From assembly GCA_026391315.1 (NCBI GenBank), contig JAPLDT010000015.1, positions 1 through 47,476 on the forward strand: a DNA stretch of 47,476 nt, read 5' to 3'. The notes under the pieces were generated by a model. The model searched no databases. It was not told the origin of the DNA and saw only the letters and a program-made list of their open reading frames with translations. Within the stretch, counting starts at the first letter, position 1. Each line of letters opens with the position of its first letter. The translations under genes and the position numbers were made by a program. Source of the DNA: Bacteroidia bacterium (lineage in GTDB: Bacteria; Bacteroidota; Bacteroidia; Bacteroidales; Prolixibacteraceae). Shown piece by piece: positions 43,309 to 47,476 of this stretch.

Positions 43309-43710
43309 TTATTTACTGTCGGTTCCGATAATCAATACTGAGAACATTCTAAATTCTTCGGCAATTTGAATCGCAGTCTCAATTTCTGCTTTTGTCAATT
43401 TGATAATCTTGTTTGGATATCTTATTTGCACTCCAAAACCATTTAATGTAAAAGCCTTTTGGAACTTTGAATCTTCGACTTCAACCTTTTCGGAAAGGAG
43501 CTCCAATAAATAAATTAAATCATGTGAGCGCAAAAAATCGATTCCATAAGAAACTAACAATGCCTTTAAATATTTCTCAACAGCTTGTTGACAATGAAAT
43601 GCTATTGTGTCAAAATAATCTGGCAGATGTAAATATATAATCTTAGCGGAACCTAAATCGTGGTCAGCTTTTTCGATCCATTCATTAATATTTTCAATCT
43701 GCCCGCTCAT
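43309..43710 (-). CDS. HEPN domain protein
   Basis: This 133-residue all-helical protein has the HEPN layout: EWIEKADHDLGSAKI at the start, FHCQQAVEKYLKALLVSYG in the middle and FLRSHDLIYLLELL after it. Its gene overlaps the nucleotidyltransferase gene by 17 bases. HEPN/MNT pairs often act as toxin-antitoxin systems in which the MNT partner AMPylates and silences the HEPN RNase. The usual Rx4-6H RNase motif is not clear here; RSHDL is the nearest text, so activity is uncertain. Confidence 0.85.
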   Translation of the reverse strand: MSGQIENINEWIEKADHDLGSAKIIYLHLPDYFDTIAFHCQQAVEKYLKALLVSYGIDFLRSHDLIYLLELLSEKVEVEDSKFQKAFTLNGFGVQIRYPNKIIKLTKAEIETAIQIAEEFRMFSVLIIGTDSK

Positions 43711-44014
43711 ACAATATTTTTGAGTTTTTCATGGCAGAATTTAAAAAAGAATGATTGCGATCCTTCTCTAAGTTAAACTCAGATTTTGTATATATCAAAA
43801 TATCCATTGGAATCATTGTGCCTCTCAACGACATTCTTATATCAAATCCTCGTTGGTGTATTGGAAGGTCTGTCTCTTGAACAATCAACAAGTCCAGATC
43901 GCTATCATGCTTGGGTATTCCATTTGCATAAGAACCAAATAAAATGATTTTCTCGGGATTGAACCTGGTTGCAATCCTTGAAACGATTTCGTTTATTTTA
44001 TTTGAATCAATCAT
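43694..44014 (-). CDS. Minimal nucleotidyltransferase (MNT)
   Basis: This 106-residue protein has the polymerase-beta-like signature KIILFGSYANGIPKHDSDLDLLIV: GS, ten residues, then DxD, with a further Asp expected in MIPMDILIY. It fits the MNT half of an MNT/HEPN pair. It starts upstream of, and overlaps, the HEPN gene. MNT antitoxins in such pairs AMPylate the HEPN partner. Confidence 0.9.
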   Translation of the reverse strand: MIDSNKINEIVSRIATRFNPEKIILFGSYANGIPKHDSDLDLLIVQETDLPIHQRGFDIRMSLRGTMIPMDILIYTKSEFNLEKDRNHSFLNSAMKNSKILYERAD

Positions 44015-44250
44015 ATCCTGAAAATATGATGCAAGTTAACAAAAATAGTAAGAAAGTCAACATACTCCGGATTTGTACGTGGTCGTGTCAGAGGGGTCAA
44101 TAACCGGCAGCATCATGATTTGTCAAACCTTATTTTCGAAGGCAACCTTAGTAGAAAACCGATCTCACCGCCTGACCTAAACCTTATCACCTTATTTTCA
44201 ATACCATAACTGCAACATCCATGTGTTAATTCAAAATGCAGCCATATAAT

Positions 44251-44309
44251 AAGATAATAGTGTTTTATCTTGTATATTCGACAATAATTGTAAGTATTTG
44301 TCGAATATA
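44251..44309. promoter_or_regulatory. Palindromic site upstream of the first B3/4 gene
   Basis: TATATTCGACAA (44273-44284) and TTGTCGAATATA (44298-44309) are exact reverse complements 13 bases apart. A smaller pair AAGATAA/TTATCTT lies just before. It sits 44 bases before the B3/4 gene start and looks like an operator. The rest of the 338-base gap from 44015 shows no gene. Confidence 0.45.
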
Positions 44310-44352
44310 AACGACAAATATGAATGGATAAAGGAACTGCAATTAACAACCC

Positions 44353-45021
44353 ATGCAAAAGATAACCATTTCAAAAGAGTTGGCAGCCAGGGTACCCGGA
44401 CTGCAGTTGTCGTGCATCAGGTGCGATGTGGTGTATGAAGCGGTAAACACCCAATTGTGGGCCGAAATCGAAGCCAAGATCGCCGAAATTGCGGCTTCGG
44501 TTACCATTGAGCAGATCAGCGGGATGCCCGCCATTGCCGCCTCAAGAAAGGCCTACAAAGCCTGCGGAAAGGACCCGGCCCGTTACCGGTTGTCGGCAGA
44601 GGCGCTGCTGCGCCGTGTGGTGAACCGCCACGAGTTGTACAAGGTCTGTAATGTAGTGGATGCCCTGAACATGGTCTCCATTTCTTCGGGTTTTTCGATT
44701 GGCGGGTACGACAGCGAAAAAATTGAGGGGGAGGTGGTTTTCGGGATCGGCAGCTCCGGCGAACCCTACACCGGCATTGGCCGCGGCGAACTGAACATCG
44801 AAGGGATGCCTGTTTTTCGCGATGCGGCGGGCGCTTTCGGCACTCCGACCAGCGACTCCGAACGCACCTCGGTAACCGCCGCTACCCGCAGTTTTTTGAT
44901 GGTGATCATCGATTTTGCAGGAACCCCCTTCCTCGATGAGGCCACCATTCTGGCCCGTTCGCTGCTCGAAAAATATGCGCAAGGTGAGAGGTTTGAGATT
45001 GAAAAAATTGAGCGCCGGTGA
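44353..45021 (+). CDS. B3/4 domain protein, copy 1
   Basis: This 222-residue protein is built around the B3/4 fold found in the editing domain of phenylalanyl-tRNA synthetase beta and in free-standing proteins. Key text: MPAIAASRKAYKACGKDPARY, split from RLSAEALLRRVV, then NVVDALNMVSISSGFSIGGYD and GTPTSDSERTSVT. Free-standing B3/4 proteins are thought to bind or edit tRNA or aminoacyl-tRNA; the substrate here is unknown. A copy about 91 percent identical in protein lies at 46667. Between them is an AAA/DUF4143 ATPase. Confidence 0.85.
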   Translation: MQKITISKELAARVPGLQLSCIRCDVVYEAVNTQLWAEIEAKIAEIAASVTIEQISGMPAIAASRKAYKACGKDPARYRLSAEALLRRVVNRHELYKVCNVVDALNMVSISSGFSIGGYDSEKIEGEVVFGIGSSGEPYTGIGRGELNIEGMPVFRDAAGAFGTPTSDSERTSVTAATRSFLMVIIDFAGTPFLDEATILARSLLEKYAQGERFEIEKIERR

Positions 45022-45055
45022 ATCATCAACACCTATTTGGACGTTCATTAATTAT

Positions 45056-45231
45056 AATAACCGATAAAATGTCGTTTAGTTAACAAAATTCTTTGTGTTT
45101 CCTTTGTGCTTTCCTTTGTGGCCTTTGTGGTTAAGTACTTGAATTTCACCACAAAGAGCTCAAAGGTTATCACGAAGGACGCAAAGGGGATATAATCAAT
45201 AACCTTAACTAAATGACATAAATAACCGATA
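45056..45231. mobile_element. MITE-like element with TTTGTG hairpin core and direct repeats
   Basis: An 11-base direct repeat AATAACCGATA (45056-45066 and 45221-45231) flanks the inverted ends ATGTCGTTTAGTTAA (45069-45083) and TTAACTAAATGACAT (45205-45219; one mismatch). The core is CCTTTGTGGCCTTTGTGG against CCACAAAGAGCTCAAAGG. Direct repeats outside inverted ends are the usual sign of transposition. It fills most of the 306-base gap before the ATPase gene. Confidence 0.7.
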
Positions 45232-45302
45232 TTATATACTATGCACGGTATAAAATATCCGATAATTTTACCTATCGATGGAGTTTTTTTGCCAAATCTT
45301 CT

Positions 45303-45310
45303 TATATTTG
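45303..45310 (+). promoter_or_regulatory. Promoter -7 element for the ATPase gene
   Basis: TATATTTG matches TAnnTTTG and ends 17 bases before the ATG at 45328, implying a very short leader. Confidence 0.45.
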
Positions 45311-45327
45311 CTGCAAATATTGAGACC

Positions 45328-46554
45328 ATGGTACGCAGAAAACTATTCGATGATTTACAGCTACATCTTTCGAAAAAGGAATTCTCCATTATCACCGGAG
45401 CACGGCAAACCGGAAAATCAACCTTGTTGAAACAGTTGCAGACCTATTGTAAGGAAGAAGGTATTCAGGCAGTTTTTCTGAATCTTGAAAACAAAACGAT
45501 ATTGGCCGAATTAAATGAAAATCCCCTGAATTTATTGAAATTTATGCCGGAGCCTGCCAAAAGGGCAGTGGCGCTGATCGATGAAATCCAATATCTGGAT
45601 GATCCATCCAATTTTCTGAAACTGTTGTATGATGAACATGCGGACCAAATAAAAATAGTGGCGACCGGAAGCAGCGCCTTTTACATGGACAAAAAATTCA
45701 GTGATTCGCTTGCGGGAAGAAAGAAAATATTTCAGTTGAACACTTGTTCTTTTGATGAATATCTCGAGTTAAGCGGTAAATCGCACCTGCGCGAAGAGAT
45801 GGACCATCTCCTTAAAGCGGGAGATTTCAAAAGCGCCCTTCTTGATTACCTTCGTGTGGAGTGGGAATCCTATATGAACTATGGCGGTTATCCTGCAATT
45901 GTCACTGAACCGGATTTACAGGAAAAGGTAAATCGATTGCGAGATATCAGGGACTCATTCGTGAAACGGGATATTTTGGAGTCAGGTGTCGTGAACGAAA
46001 CAGCCTTTTACAACCTGTTCAGGATTCTGGCCGGTCAGACCGGAGGAATTGTCAATGTAAACGAATTGTCAGCTACCTTGCGCATCAAGAATGGAACAGT
46101 TGAAAACTATCTTGCCATCATGCAAAAGTGTTTTCACATAGCACTTGTAAAGCCATTTTACAGGAACCTAAGAAAGGAATTGGTCAAGATGCCAAAGGTT
46201 TTTCTGCTTGACACCGGATTAAGAAATTGCCTGGTAAATAATTTTCAACCGTTGGCTGTCAGAACCGACAAAGGGGAATTATGGGAAAATACCGTTTTCA
46301 GGGTCCTTGCTGATAAGACTGGCGCTGATACCATCCAATACTGGCGCACCAGTGGAGGGAATGAAGTTGATTTTGTACTACCGGATAATGATCGTTTAAG
46401 GGCCATCGAGGTGAAATTTGACAGCAACCAGGTGAACCGGAATAAATACAAGATATTTTTAGAAACCTATCCTGAGATTCCATTGCAATTTCTCTGGATG
46501 AACCCATTTGATCAGGACTTTTTCAAAAGAATTTTTGGAATGTCTGTCCATTGA
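45328..46554 (+). CDS. AAA ATPase with DUF4143 domain
   Basis: This is 408 residues from the ATG at 45328; an upstream start at 45241 would run through the promoter-like sequence. It has Walker A GARQTGKSTLLKQL, Walker B AVALIDEIQYLDD, sensor-type ATGSSAF and the AGRKKIF box. The DUF4143 C-terminus (about 290-408) has QYWRTSGGNEVDFVL and LRAIEVKF, the PD-(D/E)xK-like E-x-D...ExK pattern. These solitary ATPases are abundant and often mobile in Bacteroidota; their role is unknown. It lies between two copies of a B3/4 gene. Confidence 0.9.
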   Translation: MVRRKLFDDLQLHLSKKEFSIITGARQTGKSTLLKQLQTYCKEEGIQAVFLNLENKTILAELNENPLNLLKFMPEPAKRAVALIDEIQYLDDPSNFLKLLYDEHADQIKIVATGSSAFYMDKKFSDSLAGRKKIFQLNTCSFDEYLELSGKSHLREEMDHLLKAGDFKSALLDYLRVEWESYMNYGGYPAIVTEPDLQEKVNRLRDIRDSFVKRDILESGVVNETAFYNLFRILAGQTGGIVNVNELSATLRIKNGTVENYLAIMQKCFHIALVKPFYRNLRKELVKMPKVFLLDTGLRNCLVNNFQPLAVRTDKGELWENTVFRVLADKTGADTIQYWRTSGGNEVDFVLPDNDRLRAIEVKFDSNQVNRNKYKIFLETYPEIPLQFLWMNPFDQDFFKRIFGMSVH

Positions 46555-46563
46555 CAATTGTTT

Positions 46564-46666
46564 ATGGGAGCGGTAACCCCGGAGAACCCTGTACAAAGAA
46601 TAACTATTGCAGAAATTCCTGCGTGGAAATGACTGTGTTTGTCTTGAAACCAAAAAATAACGAACC
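46564..46666. other. Gap between ATPase and second B3/4 gene
   Basis: Positions 46571-46590 (CGGTAACCCCGGAGAACCCT) match 47062-47081 inside the second B3/4 gene at 19 of 20 bases. It may be a leftover of another copy or a coincidence. No full gene is seen. Confidence 0.35.
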
Positions 46667-47329
46667 ATGCATAAGATATCCATTTCAAAAGAGTTGGCGG
46701 CCAGAGTACCCGGACTGCAGTTGTCGTGCATCAGGTGCGATGTGGTGTATGAAGCGGTAAACACCCAATTGTGGGCCGAAATCGAAGCCAGGATCGCCGA
46801 AATTGCAGCCTCGGTTACCATTGAACAAATCAGTGGGATGCCTGCCATTGCCGCCTCGCGAAGAGCTTACAAAGCTTGCGGAAAGGACCCGGCCCGTTAC
46901 CGGTTGTCGGCAGAAGCGCTGCTGCGACGTGTGGTGAACCGCCACGGGTTGTACCAGGTCTGCAATGTGGTTGATGCCCTGAACCTGGTCTCCATTTCGA
47001 CGGGTTTTTCGATTGGCGGGTACGACAGTGAAAAAATTGTGGGGGAGGTGGTTTTCGGCATCGGTAACCCCGGCGAACCCTACACCGGCATTGGCCGCGG
47101 CGAACTAAACATCGACGGAATGCCTGTTTTTCGCGATGCGGCGGGCGCTTTCGGCACACCGACCAGCGACTCCGAACGCACCTCGGTAACCGCTGCTACC
47201 CGCAGTTTTTTGATGGTGATCATTGATTTTGCAGGAACCGCCCTCCTCGGCGAGGCCACCGTTCTGGCCCGTGCGCTGCTCGAAAAATATGCGCAAGGTG
47301 GTCGGGTGGAGATTGAGAAAATTGGGTAG
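46667..47329 (+). CDS. B3/4 domain protein, copy 2
   Basis: This 220-residue paralogue of the gene at 44353 differs at about 20 positions, mostly conservative (Lys/Arg, Ser/Thr, Ile/Val), with the core MPAIAASRRAYKACG and FSIGGYDSEKI kept. Both reading frames are intact and both carry GTPTSDSERTSVT, so both are likely functional. Similarity in DNA starts about at the initiation codon and does not extend far upstream, so the promoters differ. The last 147 bases of the window after it show no gene. Confidence 0.85.
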   Translation: MHKISISKELAARVPGLQLSCIRCDVVYEAVNTQLWAEIEARIAEIAASVTIEQISGMPAIAASRRAYKACGKDPARYRLSAEALLRRVVNRHGLYQVCNVVDALNLVSISTGFSIGGYDSEKIVGEVVFGIGNPGEPYTGIGRGELNIDGMPVFRDAAGAFGTPTSDSERTSVTAATRSFLMVIIDFAGTALLGEATVLARALLEKYAQGGRVEIEKIG

Positions 47330-47476
47330 CGGTGAAAGGGTTTGCAAAATCAGCAACACTTAATTTGCCCGTTCAATATTTTCTTCCGAACTCCACTAAT
47401 TGCAAATCCGTGCTAGCGGGGGAAACTAAAATTATTTTACTTTTCCTGGTTTTATATTAGGCCGTTTATGCATTAA

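Noticed and set aside
44113-44358. 81-codon frame on the minus strand between the MNT gene and the B3/4 gene
   Set aside because: It runs through the palindromic site, has a Cys/Tyr/Ile-rich translation and no recognisable domain.
47330-47476. Possible gene or element at the right edge
   Set aside because: Only short frames occur. The text GCAAATCCGTGCTAGCGG might be a repeat end, but there is too little sequence to judge.

Overview
The window looks like chromosomal DNA of a Bacteroidota bacterium, probably in or near Bacteroidales/Marinilabiliales. Several things point there. The -7 promoter element TAnnTTTG, typical of the phylum, lies upstream of many genes, while Shine-Dalgarno sequences are mostly absent. 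The gene set also fits: a DUF4954 protein, Tat-exported Gfo/Idh/MocA and aldo/keto reductase enzymes, OmpA-type lipoproteins, a type II NADH dehydrogenase and small Bacteroidota-type membrane proteins. No rRNA, tRNA, CRISPR array, phage module or intact transposase was recognised.

Layout. Positions 1-5919 hold the tail of an upstream gene and four secreted-protein genes in a row (OmpA-like, two unknowns, a TPR-like protein). Positions 5998-10537 are mostly minus strand: a YdeI-like protein, 3-methyladenine glycosylase (tag), a small membrane protein, a DUF1697 protein, a PAS hybrid histidine kinase and mobA. From 10683 to 21586 the strand is plus: recX, prfB with a programmed +1 frameshift, a Tat-exported oxidoreductase, a PAS/LuxR-type regulator, DUF4954 with glmS (probable operon), a Tat-exported aldo/keto reductase and a small secreted protein. 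Positions 21907-26258 (minus) hold a GNAT acetyltransferase and a two-gene unit of lipoprotein lipase and a fused acyl-activating enzyme/ACP/acyltransferase. From 26754 to 36270 (plus) come acs, an NCS2 permease with an HD hydrolase, an MprF-like lipid aminoacyltransferase overlapping a VirJ/AcvB-like hydrolase, a cytochrome-c-like protein and a MATE pump. Then follow ndh (minus), an OmpA lipoprotein, an LTA-synthase-like sulfatase and a PAP2 phosphatase.

The right end (43184-47476) is accessory in character: an MNT/HEPN pair and two about 91 percent identical B3/4-domain genes flanking an AAA/DUF4143 ATPase. Lipid and envelope functions recur through the window: acyl activation and transfer, lipase, aminoacyl-phospholipid synthesis and hydrolysis, LTA-synthase-like and PAP2 enzymes, and GlmS.

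The intergenic DNA is rich in repeats. There are MITE-like elements with terminal inverted repeats (26478, 36281, 45056), hairpin clusters (39575), and a paired element (21661 and 42003) whose second copy may supply the N-terminus of a gene. Short purine-rich tandem units start right after the stop codons of several unrelated genes. An 86-bp perfect palindrome covers the 3' end of prfB. A two-copy element (9829 and 34419) shows compensatory base changes in its stem. TAGGT motifs cluster around the PAS/LuxR regulator and the DUF4954-glmS operon. I did not see a clear new defence or biosynthetic system. The best leads are the stop-adjacent repeats, the covarying element, the TAGGT motifs and the B3/4-ATPase-B3/4 locus.
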